Shown here: positions 43,731 to 55,199 of the stretch, piece by piece | Position numbering within the stretch: position 1 is the first letter of the stretch | Layout of the letters: the number at the start of each line of letters is the position of its first letter | The notes under the pieces: generated by a model | Told to the model about the DNA's origin: nothing | What the model saw: only the letters and a program-made list of their open reading frames with translations | Database searches by the model: none | Made by a program: the position numbers and the translations under genes | From: Sphaerosporella brunnea | Lineage: Eukaryota; Ascomycota; Pezizomycetes; Pezizales; Pyronemataceae | DNA length: 64,000 nt | Assembly: GCA_008704415.1 (NCBI GenBank) | Contig: VXIS01000209.1 | Span: forward strand, 21,848 to 85,847 | Direction of reading: 5' to 3'

Positions 43731-45729
43731 CGATTCTATTTTTTCTATGACCTTCCTTCCCACTAGACTGCCTAGCGTTACTATAAAGTTTTTTCCAATT
43801 GTACCGCATGTTTGACGTACTGCGGTTCCAGAAACACAAGCGTGCGCAAAGGCGCTGCGGCACAGCTATCGAAGGTGATGGACAGAGCTTAGAGTGGACT
43901 TTTTTTAGGTATTCTTCGCCTCTCATGTGTAGTGATTTGTGTCCATCAATACACCGCAGAACCTAAACTTCCACGCAAGAGGCGCTTTGTGTGACAATAG
44001 CCTCTGGGAACCTGTTTACGCCGGCTTCGTAGTCAGCTACCGTCGGCATTGCTATCCTCGAACCCAGAGCGGCATCGTTCGCTCTCACACTCCTGAACAT
44101 GGTAGCATACAGGCAACTGGTTGTCGGTTTGGTGGGGAGCAAGGATATGGGTTAGCATCCTTGATGATGTGGTCGTTCGGAGAACGGAAATGGTGATCAC
44201 AGAGGCCCGTACGTCACCTGTTTAGAGGGGTTGTTGGCAAGGATCAAAGCCATCGACTGTTACCAACTCTTGCTCATATTTGCCGGTGATGATCCCCATG
44301 CTCCTTTCGACCAAGGAAGTCTCAGGGAACCAAATGTTGCCTTTTCTCCATATTGTCCTTGATTTCGGCCCTCTCACTCACATCCGGATTCAGGCAACGC
44401 TATGACCCTCCTTCTGCAAGGTCTTTGGCCTGAACGAGCTCGACGGTCACACGCTCGGTGCAGATCTCCTTCAGCTCGGAGGTGCGCTTAATAAACAGGG
44501 ACCTTACACACGCCCTTTTCCCCGTGCAGGCAGTTATTCCCTCGGAGAAGAAAGACCCACCGACCGAGTGTTGCTGCCCATCAAACCGTCTACCCACACT
44601 GGCCCAACTTCGTGTGGTTGTCCCTGCATGCAGCTCCGCAGTCTCATCGCCAAGGCCGCGATGAAAAGGGACCCCATCGACGCCTTATCCCTGTGCGAAT
44701 AGTTGTCTCCTGGGAAGAAAAATAACCCACGGACCGAAATCAATATCCCCGCAGCTTCATTTTCGCGTATTCGCAAGCGAGAATCAACACGACCGGAACT
44801 TTGTAAGCAAGTTTCGCGATACCCGATGCTTGTCGCTGGTTGAGATTGTCCTGCACAACATCTGCATCGGTTTTCTTCAATGCAGAGTAAAGGCTACATA
44901 CGCATTGGACCCACCTTGAGTGGCACTGATTGAGGGACAACGACTTGTGTATATGAGGTGGTTTCGCAGTGCAACCAAGGGACAGCAAGCGTCATTCAGC
45001 TTGAACGTCCAATCCAGAGGAAATCCCAAACAGTAAGACCTCGATGTAACGGTTGAAGACACAAACGAAAAACTCGCATAGCGATCCGTCACTGGCGTCT
45101 ATGTAACAGCGACGGGAGATGCCCTGTCCGCTGTCTTCACGAAAATATCGCCTATCTGAAACCAGGATTGTTCTTTGGCAATAAAGTTGGAAATGACGAA
45201 CTTTCAGGCAACAGACTTTGCTCGTGAAGGTTGCGTTTCGCCCGAAATTCAGCGCAGCTCCCCGTCGCATCAAACAGTCCCAAAGAGTACTGCAGGACAC
45301 GCACCAGGCCGCGGTAGACCTTCAGACCCCGGCGCAGTGAAACAAGCGCCGCGCATCCGTCTAGGTATAGCCGCTGACGGCGTGCGTCCCGTGCGATGTC
45401 GACCAGCGAACGATGCTAGAGCACTCTGTGGGCATCGCAGCTGAGGTGTGAGTGCGTTTATTTGAGACCATTATGTCCGCAGTGCGAGCGCGGATGATGC
45501 TCCCAGTCAGCATAGTGTTCGCGCAGCAATGGTGACTGGTTTATATCCATTCCATTCGGTTCCGTCTGTTCTGTCTGAGTGGCGAACAACGTTGTTGCAG
45601 GCAGCGATAACTTTGTATGTTGTCAATTGTCTAGTTGGAGACAGATTATCCCCTACACGCTCATATTCTGTCGATCGGACGCACTTCCTATTCTGGCTAG
45701 TTTGGTTGCCAGTGTGACAACGAGTGATA
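43731..45729. other. No supported gene
   Basis: Short frames of up to about 100 residues. The minus-strand frame 44992-45300 looks somewhat protein-like but has no recognised domain. Confidence 0.4.
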
Positions 45730-46530
45730 TCAAAAGCACTCCGCCACCGCGAAACAAGACTCGAGCCCACACACGACGCCCGCCCTGACGGCGGGCCCAT
45801 ACAAAACAGCGCATTTAGCGATCGCGGAAACGATTCTTAGACCACTTCCCAAGCTTCTTAAGACACTCCTTACAAAAAAACATGGTCCAAGTTTGATATA
45901 GCCTTGTGGACGCCAAAAGTCACGGAAGGAACGAAAGCGATATACGCCCTTCACGATTGTAATTGCTACCCAGGCCTTCAGTTCTATCGTAGTTACCGGC
46001 TGCCACTTTCCACATATGGGTCGCGGGGTGCGTCCAGTTTCTGGATCCGAAGTACGCTGCTTTTGGGCATAGGCATTTGTATTGTTGACAAGCGACTCCC
46101 AATCATCCTCCGTCCAAAACAATTCAAACCAATCCACCGCACTCATCGCCGCTGGATTGCAATTGGGCGGTAGGTGAACCTGCATCTTATGTTCCTCACG
46201 AGGTAATGGTTTAAAGCAGATTTTTTCTACCCCCGCTCCACCTCCACCTTCCTTGGGAGCCGCTGCCGGGCCTCCTCCCTCTGCCTCCGGGCCGCCTCCC
46301 TTTTTGCCTCCTCCCTTTTTGCCTCCGCCCTTTTGCCGAGCCGTCGCCGGAGCTCCTCCCTTTTCGCGGGCTGTGTCGGGGAATCCTCTGTCATCGCCGT
46401 CCTCCCAACTGCTTGTGGCTGCCAGCAGGGACGCCACCGCCTGTGCCGCCTGGCTAGCAGCCTTACGGGTCGATTTCGGCCGCTTACTCGCATTGTCGCT
46501 TTCTAGCGCCGCCTTTCGCTTTGGTGGCAT
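45730..46530 (-). pseudogene. PiggyBac-type transposase N-terminus, truncated
   Basis: A 266-residue frame starts at an ATG in good context. It has a nuclear-type basic N-terminus (MPPKRKAALESDNASKRPK) and a Gly/Lys-rich repeat (GGGKKGGGKKGGG). The start of the DDE_Tnp_1_7 (PiggyBac) domain follows: DWFELFWTEDDWESLVNNTN, then WQPVTTIELKAWVAITIVKG and FRDFWRP. Homology ends near residue 205; a donor-like GTAAGG lies in the poly-T region near 45870, so the last 50 residues may be intronic or unrelated. Catalytic Asp residues are absent. No TTAA-flanked ends were found. It could also be a domesticated fragment. Confidence 0.75.
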
Positions 46531-47025
46531 GGTGGGTAGGGCGCAGATTGATTGTAATTTCTATGGTGGTAGAGTAGATGGTAGCGTTGCGACGGTTGCG
46601 ACGGATGCACTTGACGTTGACCGTGCCCAATCAGAAAAATCACCGCTACACCTCACTCTAACTCAAAACAGAAGTGCGTCCGATCGACAGAATATGAGCG
46701 TGTAGGGGATAGCTCAGGGCTTTTGATATCTACGTCTGCCTGCGAGTCTTAAGAAAATGTTGTAGGTTCATAATAACTCGGTGAACAAGCAAAGTCCTGA
46801 AGAAATATGGTAAAGTACCTGACGCCTTGATTGGAGATGAGATCGACCAGATGCGGAAGTTAGTTACGTTGATCTGGTGCGATCTGATATCTCCCCCATT
46901 TGCTATCACAGCGACAGGTATAAAAATTAACACTGGACTATACGAACAGCGCATATACCCATCTCGTTGTTGGAATCAATCGTGCAGGCACATACATCAT
47001 CAGCAATCACAAGTGTCCGTAGTGC
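46531..47025. other. No supported gene
   Basis: Intergenic sequence between the PiggyBac relic and the hAT element. Confidence 0.5.
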
Positions 47026-47947
47026 CAGTGTTCCTCACGGGCCGGGGCGGCCTGCCGGTCGGCCTGGACGGTCTGCCAAAGTCCAGTCCAGTCCACTCTT
47101 TTTGGTGGACTGCGATGACCCAGTCCGGGATTTCCAGCGGACAGGACGGCCTGGTCCAAATTTCCGTGGACTGGGTTCGTCTGCAGTCCAGACTTATGTA
47201 ATATGCCGTGAGCCGGAATGTGCGAGCGGTGCGCGTCAAGGGGGCGAACATGCCCCGGAGAAAAAAAATTCTCTATCTTTGCCATCTTCCGCTGTTGCAA
47301 AACAACCGCCGTCGAACATGAACAACAGGCAGACCGGCGGGATGCCTTGGAGATTTTTCAAGAAGAACCACCGCTTGAACAGGAGGCGGTCACCGATGTG
47401 GTTGCATACTGGGCGCGAAAAAGAACTGATCCTAAGTGGAAAGACCTTGCCAAAATGGCGCTGGAATTTCTGTCAATATCCGCCATGTCAGCCGAGCCAG
47501 CACGGGTCTTCAGCAGGGCAAAAATCACCCTTGACGACCGTCGTCGCCAGCTGAGTGACGAAGCTGTCAACGCCTTGGAGTGCCTGAAAAGCTGGCACCG
47601 GGATGGGCTTATTAGCGCGAGCCGTGCTGAGATTATAGAGCTTGAGGACATGGTAAATGCGCTCTGTATCCCGCAACTTGATGGGGGCGAGGCATAAGGG
47701 ACTTTTGCAGCGTGCGGAGGTCACAGTTTGGTTTATGGGTTTTGAGGATGCGCTTTGTATATAAAATCCTTATGTAATACATTACTCCGCTAGAAGTATC
47801 CAGTCGTCTGGATCGCCTGCAGGCCGTCCAGTCCTTACCCCTTCAAGGACTGATTGGTCCAGGCCAGCCTCTCGGACTGGACTGCATGATGTGGTCCAGG
47901 TCCGGTCCGCGCTCAGGACTGGTCGGACTGGACTGTGAGGAACACTG
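47026..47947 (+). mobile_element. hAT deletion derivative with intact ends and target duplication
   Basis: A 922-bp element with a perfect 13-bp terminal inverted repeat, CAGTGTTCCTCAC, and a perfect 8-bp target duplication, CGTAGTGC, at 47018-47025 and 47948-47955. Subterminal regions carry many AGTCCAG/GGACTGGACT motifs in both orientations. Inside is an ORF for only the C-terminal dimerisation domain. The intact ends suggest it is mobilisable in trans by a full-length relative; the fragment at 5297 is 97 percent identical over 117 bp. Confidence 0.95.
47218..47697 (+). CDS. hAT transposase C-terminal dimerisation domain only
   Basis: A 159-residue frame. The last about 100 residues match the hAT family dimerisation domain: DVVAYWARKRTDPKWKDLAK, then LEFLSISAMSAEPARVFSRA, then VNALECLKSWHRDGL. 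In complete transposases this follows the RNase H-like catalytic core, which is absent here. The first 50 residues (including CERCASRGRTC) do not match the family and come from the deletion joint. The product, if made, could still bind full-length transposase and act as an inhibitor, but that is inference. Confidence 0.85.
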   Translation: MCERCASRGRTCPGEKKFSIFAIFRCCKTTAVEHEQQADRRDALEIFQEEPPLEQEAVTDVVAYWARKRTDPKWKDLAKMALEFLSISAMSAEPARVFSRAKITLDDRRRQLSDEAVNALECLKSWHRDGLISASRAEIIELEDMVNALCIPQLDGGEA

Positions 47948-48673
47948 CGTAGTGCCGTGTGCCGTCCACTCTAGGATAGCCACCGTAGATCTTCTCACCG
48001 CCCAAAACCATTTTGGATACACTCGCCCACCTTAATCGAAACGCATGAGAACTTGTGTCCTACTCGCCACAGATTACAAAAGCTTGCTTTCGTTGGCTCG
48101 ACGATAAGCACGCATCAACTGACGCCTAACTAACCACCAGCGCACGAAAGAAAAAACATGCTGGAAAACTACAAATGTGCATTGAAGTACAAATTGAAAA
48201 CGATATTCGGAAACCTGGCTGTTCGGGCCCCGGTTCACTGCCGGAAGACTGAGGCTGCACAGCGATCTGATCTTCAGCCACCACGGTACCAATACCGGAG
48301 GCGGCACAAGCCTGGGTTGTGGAACGACCAGACGCCGCACACCAAGCGGCTACGAGACGCCGTGGGTCGATCAGCGCGCGAACCATAGCCGGAACCGGCC
48401 AAGTGGGGAACCCAACCGAGGCGGGAGGAGGCGGTGAAGGGGGCAGAGGCAACCATGCGGGTGGCGGCTTTGGCGCAGTCAGCGGCAGTGGCAGCAGCAC
48501 CCTCGGCGGGGGAATAGAGCGGCGGTGGTGACGTCGGCGGAGGTAGAGGCGGCGTGAAAGCGACGTTTTGAGAGGCGGAATAAAGCCGCCAGCAACGTCC
48601 TGCTCGAACAGGAAGTTCTCTCTCGCCAATTGGAACTTCGCCGGCTCTATGTTGAGCCCCCTCGGTGCGGATG
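47948..48673. other. Open minus-strand frames downstream of the three-exon gene
   Basis: The minus strand remains open in another phase from about 48675 to 48126, with a protein-like start (FLFEQDVAGGFIPP) that turns Pro/Arg-rich. It could be a further exon of the 48674-49509 gene. No certain splice site links it. Confidence 0.35.
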
Positions 48674-49509
48674 TCAGCCGCAGCCATCTCCTGGGTTGGC
48701 GGCATCCACGAGGGTGTTGGCGGCCGCCAACACCCTCTCCGCGGCGAGCGTATTTGCTGCTGCCTTTGCTCGCTTCGCCTGGGCCCCCAGCTTCTCATCC
48801 ACCTTCTTCTTGATAAGAAGGTGGAGAGAGTGCAGAGCTGGGAGCCCAATGTCCGCAGTCTCAACGCCCAGCTTCTCCCTACAGTATCAGATTAGCATCA
48901 GCGATGATGGCTATATCAAACAAGATAACTGGGAACGTACCCCGGTTCGACCAGGGTCTTGAACCCCTCGTTGGTGGTCATCGTCTTGCTAGCCACCAAG
49001 TGCTCCAGCAGAACTGGGCTCCACTTTGTGTGGTTGCCGCGGTTGGACAACCACTCGTCATGATCGCGGAAGTAGTGCTCCAGCGCAAGCAGCAGCTTAC
49101 GGATTTCGACGGAGTCGAGGCTGAGCGCCTCAAAGAGGTCCTTCTATGCAGAGTTTCCCATCTGTTCATGCTAGCCACGAAATTCGCCCGATGTATATGG
49201 AATTGGGTGAGATGATTAGTGAACGCAGAAAACCAACCGTACTGTCCCGAAGATGCGACAGTTGGTATTCCACAAAGTTGCAATTCATGAGCAATCCGTT
49301 GATTCTAGTATTCGGGGATTGGTATTTGACAGTGTAGGCGCGCTTACCTTGCGTTCGTAGATTTGCCCTTTGTCAGGTTTTGGTGGTGTGCGAGAGAGAG
49401 ATGTGTCGGTAGGTGAGGTGAGAAGATGGAAAGAGGAATCCGCCGAGCGGGGAAGGGCGTCCTTCGATTCTGGAAATATACCTTCCAGAGATCCCACAGT
49501 TGGATCCAT
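48674..49509 (-). CDS. Three-exon gene, unrecognised alpha-helical protein
   Basis: Exons are 49509-49348, 49143-48941 and 48878-48674. The spliced length is 570 nt, giving 189 residues, and both joins keep the frame. Intron 2 (62 nt) has donor GTACGT, branch GCTAAT and acceptor CTGTAG; intron 1 (204 nt) has donor GTAAGC and acceptor CATAG and is unusually long, so the 5' exon is less certain. Exon 2 encodes a compact helical region (LDSVEIRKLLLALEHYFRDH, then KWSPVLLEHLVASKTMTTN). Exon 3 encodes a Lys/Ala-rich helix (LIKKKVDEKLGAQAKRAKAA) that could form a coiled coil. I do not recognise the family. A different 3' splice could add the open frame below 48674. Confidence 0.6.
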
Positions 49510-50084
49510 ACAAGATGTGACGCGCCTGTGTAGTGAGCATGGATTGAAGGTGCAGGCAGATGAGCAGCCTTATATCTATGGCTGGTGGCCTCACTGTCAC
49601 GCACTTGATCCATAACAACCAACCTGACATGCTCAGCTACTCGAACCTACGCTGTTCCATCAATGACAACGACTGCCCCTCCCCAGATGGGCAACAAGGA
49701 AAGGGGATGGGCGCCACAATGACGCTGACCTGGCAGCCACAGATTGCAGCGGTCACCCCAGCGCAGATGCATACGGTGCTGGCACGCCTTATTCTGCGCG
49801 GAGTTTCGACGTAGTCTGGAATTGCTCCATTCTGCCTGGTGGAGTATTTTCCATTGGCTACGCGCGGTCTAGATTGGATATTGTCATCCACGGAGATTTT
49901 TGTTGCCGACATTCGGTAACTCCGCCTATGTCAGCACAGGTGGTTCGTTGCACATCTCATGAGGGACATTAAAACATCGCACTCAAGGGGAGTGCGGAAC
50001 GTTCGTGTTACACCTGTTCTTATGATCACGGAGGATCGAATGTATCATCCCGCCGAAGGGATCGGACTGCACAGTTGCGGTCCC
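49510..50084. other. No supported gene
   Basis: Overlapping frames of up to 91 residues (49637-49912, minus, true ATG) with no recognised domain. Confidence 0.45.
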
Positions 50085-50163
50085 TCTTGAGTGAGAACTG
50101 GACTGGACCGCGGCATACGGTCTACTCTGGACTGCAGGCTTGGACGGACCAAGGGGAGCACTG
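50085..50163 (-). mobile_element. Degenerate hAT terminal fragment
   Basis: Read on the minus strand from 50163 the sequence starts CAGTGCTCCCCTTGGTCCG and continues with CAGTCCAG and GGTCCAGTCCAGTTCTCAC motifs, like the subterminal zone of the element at 47026. The other end is not visible. Confidence 0.4.
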
Positions 50164-51150
50164 ACACCACAGCCATCGACAATTGCTACGACAGGCTGGA
50201 GCATCTCGGCAATTGATCGCATTCCCCGTGCTCCGTTACCTGTTTGTCTGAAGCTATGATCCCCTCTGCTGCACCAAGCGCAACTAGGTGTGCCGCTGAT
50301 CCTCACCGTAAATTTCGCCTCTAACCACGCTGAGACCCTGGTGCGAGATGAACCCTCAATTCCCTTGGCTGCCCTATCTGCACAGCGATGTCGTCCATCA
50401 GCCGCTCATTCTGCGAAGCATAGGTAGAAACAGCAATGCCTCCGTCGAGAAATGAGTTTTTTATCATCTCTAAACTATCCGCATCCAGTTTCTCGTGATC
50501 AGGATACTCGTCCCTGACATTTTTGATTCACTCTAAAGCCTCCGCACCATCCTCGCCGGTGGTCGCGTCTCGCCTCTGCGGTCATTCTGTCTCCATACTT
50601 CCGCTCCTTCTGCCCAGCGCGCGGGTTCACTATCGCCGCGAGCGGACGATTTCTTGTACTGGGCAATCGAGGGAAAATCCCCCTTGTCCACTCAATTATT
50701 ACTTGAGGGTCTTCAACCGTTGTGGCGGGCGGCTCGTGCCTTTGCCTGGGCGGATCCAGTCCTCTGTACACCGGAATACTTGATCCTTGGGTAACGCGCC
50801 ACCGGCGTGATATTGATGTCCTTCTCTTTTGAGTCGTCCTCCTCCTGGGCAGCCGGCTCCTGGTGCTCATTCTCGGCTCCTAGAGCACAAGCACCGCCCT
50901 TTCGCTCAGTCAACGCATCACCGGCAGCATTTTGTCACAGCCAGAGCTGGAGATGTTGGAAAAGGACTTTCTTGTGTCTGGATTTATTAGGGTTCAAAAC
51001 CCACTACCCGGGGTGCAAGACGGTTGTAAGTGTGCGTTGCACCCCAGGTTCATTTCGAAAACCCGGGTTAGGGCCACCCATCACAGTCTTCTCCATAAAA
51101 CCCACGACCCCAACCTGTCCAATTCATCCATCCTAAACACAGCAACCACC
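50164..51150. other. Upstream region of the SH3 gene; weak minus-strand frames
   Basis: Minus-strand frames 50499-50870 (123 residues) and 50713-50913 overlap and include acidic, protein-like text (EHQEPAAQEEDDSKEKD). A divergent gene is possible but no start or splice can be fixed. CATAAAAC at about 51096 could be the SH3 gene's TATA element. Confidence 0.35.
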
Positions 51151-51540
51151 ATGGCGTCCCAGCTTAACACCTCGCTCTTAAAAGCCTCGCTCCAGCGGCT
51201 GCTCGCCGTAAGTGCCCTTCCCTCTTTCCAAGCCTGCCTAACCCCCGTTACATCACAGGAGCTTGAGTTCCTTCACACGAACAAGATCATTACCGACGAG
51301 GCTCATGCCGCAATCCAGGAGAGCCTCGCGCCCGCGCGCGACAAGCTCAAGGTGGCGAAATTCGTCGTCACCTGCACCTTCACGCACGAAAAGAAGGGCG
51401 CAGCTGAGCTGCACGTCGAGAAAGGACAGGTTCTGGAGGTCCTTGACGACGACATCAAGGACTGGTACATGGGACGTGTCCGCGGTGGAGATGGAGTTAT
51501 TGGTTGGGCTCCAAAGAACAAGTTCCGTATGGGCGAATAA
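51151..51540 (+). CDS. Small SH3-domain protein, two exons
   Basis: Exon 1 is 51151-51207 and exon 2 is 51259-51540. The 51-nt intron has donor GTAAGT, branch-like GCCTAAC and acceptor CATCACAG, and the ATG lies in strong context (ACCATGGC). The product is 112 residues. After a short N-terminal helix (residues about 20-37, ELEFLHTNKIITDEAHAAIQ) comes an SH3 domain (about 50-111). It has FTHEKKGAAELHVEKGQVLE in the ALYDY/RT-loop and diverging-turn region, DWYMGRV at the conserved Trp strand, and GVIGWAPKNKF in place of the usual G-x-F-P-x-N-Y-V. The layout, a short helical segment then SH3, resembles fungal Lsb1/Pin3-type actin-regulatory proteins, which bind proline-rich Las17/WASP, but the protein is about half their length. 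It looks intact and is the best-supported host gene here. Confidence 0.9.
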   Translation: MASQLNTSLLKASLQRLLAVSALPSFQACLTPVTSQELEFLHTNKIITDEAHAAIQESLAPARDKLKVAKFVVTCTFTHEKKGAAELHVEKGQVLEVLDDDIKDWYMGRVRGGDGVIGWAPKNKFRMGE

Positions 51541-51964
51541 GCGGACAGCTCCGGCGTAGTGCGTAAAGCCGCAGAAAATTTCATTCAACTGTCTCTCGTG
51601 TTGTTTTCCTGGGGAACGAGGCGGGTTTGATGGCCTTGGTGATAAACGTACCGTGGTGATCGATCTGTACCCTGTGAGAGTATGCTGTTCGTCCGAAAGG
51701 CCACCTGCGCCACAATCTCCAGCCGTATCACTGCCACCAGCAGCTACTCTCAGCTGATGCACTGCTCGCACTCCAAACATTTCCGCCGTCCATCCATCCC
51801 CCCCCCCGCCTTTGCGACCGGGCTCCATATTGCACAAGGGACTCGTGGTTTGCGCTTGGTGATTATGAAGCACCTCCGAGGCTCCGAGGCAGCAAACCTA
51901 CTACTGAGCACAATTTGGAGACACCGCGCACGCCGCGACAAGCCTGACGAGTGACCAACAAAGC
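51541..51964. other. 3' region of SH3 gene, no gene
   Basis: No independent gene is supported; the longer minus-strand frame (51253-51873) is antisense to the SH3 exon. Confidence 0.55.
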
Positions 51965-52560
51965 ATAATTACCCGTCGTGTTTGCCGCCATGTTCGCTTG
52001 CCAAAATGCTGATAATATGCTGCTTCGGTACCCCCGTCTCGGCCATTTCAGTCTACCGCAACTTTGTCATGTTTGCCGAAGATGCCACCATCTATACTTA
52101 CGTCTATTTCATTCGTTACAAGGCTGAGGTTGTTGCCGCTTTTCAGGAGTATAAGAACGCCGTCGAAGAGCTTTAAAATTCGCTGATTTTGAGCCTGCGC
52201 ATGGATGGAGGTGGAGAGTATACCTGTAAGGAGCTTTTTAGCTTCCTTAGCAAGGAAGGTATCCAGGCGGAGCCTTCTGCTCCCCATATCCCACAACATA
52301 ACCGCATTTGTGTGGCTTGCAACCGGACGCTTATGGACCCGCTCGCTCTATGCTCAAGCATGCAGCGATGCCCAACTGGTTTTGCACGGATGCTGTCAAA
52401 GTCATAGTATACCTAAACAATCACTCTCCCACTACCGCACTGCCAGATGTAAGACCGGCATCAAAAGACTACCGGCGATTATGACACCAGCAGCAGCTGC
52501 AGGCATAACCTCGCACATCTTTGAGTATTTGGTTCTGGAACACACGCCTGGAATTCACCT
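51965..52560 (+). pseudogene. Second copia relic (pre-integrase and integrase core)
   Basis: Broken frames read RYPRLGHFSLPQL (pre-integrase), TYVYFIRYKAEVVAAFQEYK (integrase core), MDGGGEYTCKELFSFLSKEG then PSAPHIPQHN (second catalytic Asp region and the PxTPQxN motif), and VYLNNHSPTTALP. It is rearranged in frame and riddled with stops. The pre-integrase region resembles the fragment at 27456, so both may derive from one older copia family distinct from the 129-5111 element. Confidence 0.8.
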
Positions 52561-52872
52561 GCGACACGGAAGAAGCTCGTGTTTCTTTTGCTTGTTCTTC
52601 CATGTGGACGGTTTGAACCTCCCACTGTTTCCTCTGATTTGCGTCTTTCTGGTACAGACCGTGGGTCTGGAGTTTGTTGGTCTTGGTTCCTTTGTTTTCG
52701 TAGTTTTCCAGTCGCCTGTGACTGTTGTGTCGCCCACGCGACGCTGCATGTAAACGGCCAACGCTGCCCTCCAGCGGAGTTAGAACGAAGCGTTATCCCC
52801 TCTCTTAACCTCTCGAGTAACAGGAGGCACTGTGCCGACTGTGGTGACGTAAGGCAATATGATATTTGAGAG

Positions 52873-52990
52873 CAGTGTTCCCAGTAGCCAGCCCAAACAG
52901 CCGGGCGGGCTTGGCCGGCTGCTTTAAGGAGCCAGCCCGGTGGGCTTTTTTGACTCAGCACATACAGCCAAGCCTGCTCATTTAAAGCAT
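52873..52990 (+). mobile_element. Truncated family A hAT-like element
   Basis: It begins CAGTGTTCCCAGTAGCCAGC and matches the left 110 bp of the element at 17137, including CCGGGCGGGCT and CCGGCTGCTTTAA modules. No right end or repeat of the preceding 8 bp (TTTGAGAG) is present. Confidence 0.85.
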
Positions 52991-55199
52991 CAGGCATCAC
53001 TCGGTTGTTTCGTGTTGCGATCATCACCTTCATTGCTCTGTCCGACGCTTTTCCTTGAGTGACTCCACGTGCAAAACATTCTTCCCCCAACTGAACAAAA
53101 GTCGGAGCGAACGCCGGTGGAGCAACAGTCGAGCTGACTCGATATCGTCGTTGAACCGGATGCACTGCCGATGGGATAGTCGTGGCTGTTATTATCTTCC
53201 ACGCCGCGGCTGGGTGCGTACTTTCCGCTCCTGTTTTAACCCAACAAATCGTCAAAAGTGGATGGATGCGATTGCGGACTGTCATACCCGGAATATTTCT
53301 GTCCCGCAGGTCGAGAGCAACAGCGGCTCACCTGCTAGTCCCCCGAAGATGGTGTTAAACGCAATTGCTCATTGACCGTCCTTTTACCAAGGGCTGCTCT
53401 CGCAAACTTTGCGCTGAATCACGGCTAACCCTAACCCGCGCGTGACACCACATGCCGCGCTCAAGACGGTGAGCACTACTCGCGTCACAGCCTATGCCGC
53501 GCTTATTACCGTCATTGAAGCGATCTGCGACCCACGATCACTCGCGTGAGAGCCAGCCCTGTAAGCACCATCGAAGAATTTCACGTCGCGTGGCTTCTTC
53601 CATAAAAGCGCCGACCTGCGGTCCGTCCACAGAGGTTGAGCGAGTACGTTGCCGAGCTCTGTGGGTTACCGAAAGCCGAACTCACCTTCACCCGTGGCGA
53701 GTGTTTCCTGACGGGAGGACAGACAGTGAGCGTCTCGGCTGGCATCAGCAACCATAAGCATGCTTTGGACACCGGTAAGTTGATCATCTATGCGAGGGTT
53801 GAGTTCTAGAGGGGGATGAAGGCAGCTAGTATGAATGCAACAGTGGTGTTTGACGTATCTGCTTTTCTTCGTGTGCCTACAACTCCGTCTCAGCATGTTC
53901 AAACATTACATCGTTCGCACAGGCGTTTATGTCGTGAGAGTGCATAGCTTGCGAAGATAACACCAAATGCATCCGATTGCTATTCGTGCAGCGCTTTCAT
54001 CGTCGAAGACGTCAACCGTCGCGGGTGCCATGATCAACATTGCCTCCAGCCAACCGGTGGTTTTACCGGTGCACATGCGTACCGGCAAAAACACCGTCAT
54101 CAAGAAAAGCTGCTCAAGAGACGGTGGACGATGACGGCACAGCACTGCTTCGTATGAGGTGGTTCGAAATGATCCAGAGGAAGGCAAACCGGCTTTCTAT
54201 CGCAGCGTTCTCGGAATTATGTTCTCTCACGGCTTCGGGGAGGAACTCCCTGTGATGTCTTCCGGTGTCACCACCCGTCATTCGACTTCCCGGCTACTTT
54301 CGGGTATCGATACGCAGCCCGGGCCGTTAAAAGCATGCACCTCACTTTTGGGGCCGCCGTATATTCTCAACCCTGCCGCATTGCAGGACGGTAGGTGGCT
54401 TCTGAAGGCTGCCGTCCTAGTGCTTTGATTCAACTTGATTGAATACATATTGCGGTGAAAACGCCCGTCAGCCTGGCATAACTGGCTACCCACGATAGGG
54501 TTTCAATTTGTGTCCATCAAGTTATTTGAATGATATCACCATGTGCGGGTGGTCACATCCAATGATGAATGCTTCGGCCACGCGACAAATGCACGTCTGC
54601 CGCTGGAACAAAGCGCTTCGGATATATTATCGCTGTTGCCAAAACCCAGCCCAATAAGGAGGAGGTAGCCGGGCCGGGTCTGTTTAGAGAGGTAGAACTT
54701 GCAAGGCAGCCTCCCAGTCGGTTCAGCCCGAGTGAGTGATTGTGAAGCAGATGAGTGACGCCTCCTGATCCCAGTGGTGGTGATCCGGATTCTCACGCAC
54801 CAGTGCGCAGACGAATGGGTGGGTAACAGCGCGTGAGCCGGCCAGCAGCACAGCACCCGGTCCAGTGGCGAACGGCGACATTGGTCTGAACGTAAAGCGG
54901 ATTGGGGAACTCGTTTATTCTCTGGTTGCCAACAAATTCCATTTCCCGGAGAGCCCACCTGATATCGACGTATGGCATTAGTTGAGTGATCAGGAGGGTA
55001 TGGTCCAACTGGACGCTCGACCGGGCAGGGTAACATGGCCCGCTATTTCCATTCCCAACGACCGTGAGACCTTCTTCTTCTTCTTTTCTGTAAACCATCC
55101 AAACCCATCACCCAACGCTTCCCGATATCTTGCAGCAGGAACCACAACAACAGCAATACCAACTTCCGACCAAGACGTCAACACAATTCTCAGCGCATA
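52991..55199. other. No supported gene
   Basis: Short frames on both strands. A two-unit telomere-like motif lies at 53425 (annotated separately). The last 130 bp before 55200 are CT-rich then CAA-rich and may be the leader of the tandem-repeat gene. Confidence 0.45.
53425..53437. repeat. Interstitial telomere-like motif
   Basis: CTAACCCTAACCC, two CCCTAA units, the same repeat in inverse orientation as TAGGGTTAGGGT at 20279. Confidence 0.5.

Noticed and set aside
44041..44110. Minus-strand tRNA suggested by GGGTTCGAGG
   Set aside because: A B-box-like sequence only; no A box or cloverleaf at the expected distance.
48126..48864. Long overlapping minus-strand frames downstream of the three-exon gene
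   Set aside because: They are Pro/Arg-rich, overlap each other, and one is out of phase with exon 3. Possible extra exon only.
51253..51873. 206-codon minus-strand frame
   Set aside because: It is antisense to the SH3 exon, which has a better start, splice signals and a recognisable domain.
52479..53285. 268-codon minus-strand frame
   Set aside because: It runs through the truncated family A element and part of the copia relic; the residues translate repeat DNA and show no domain.
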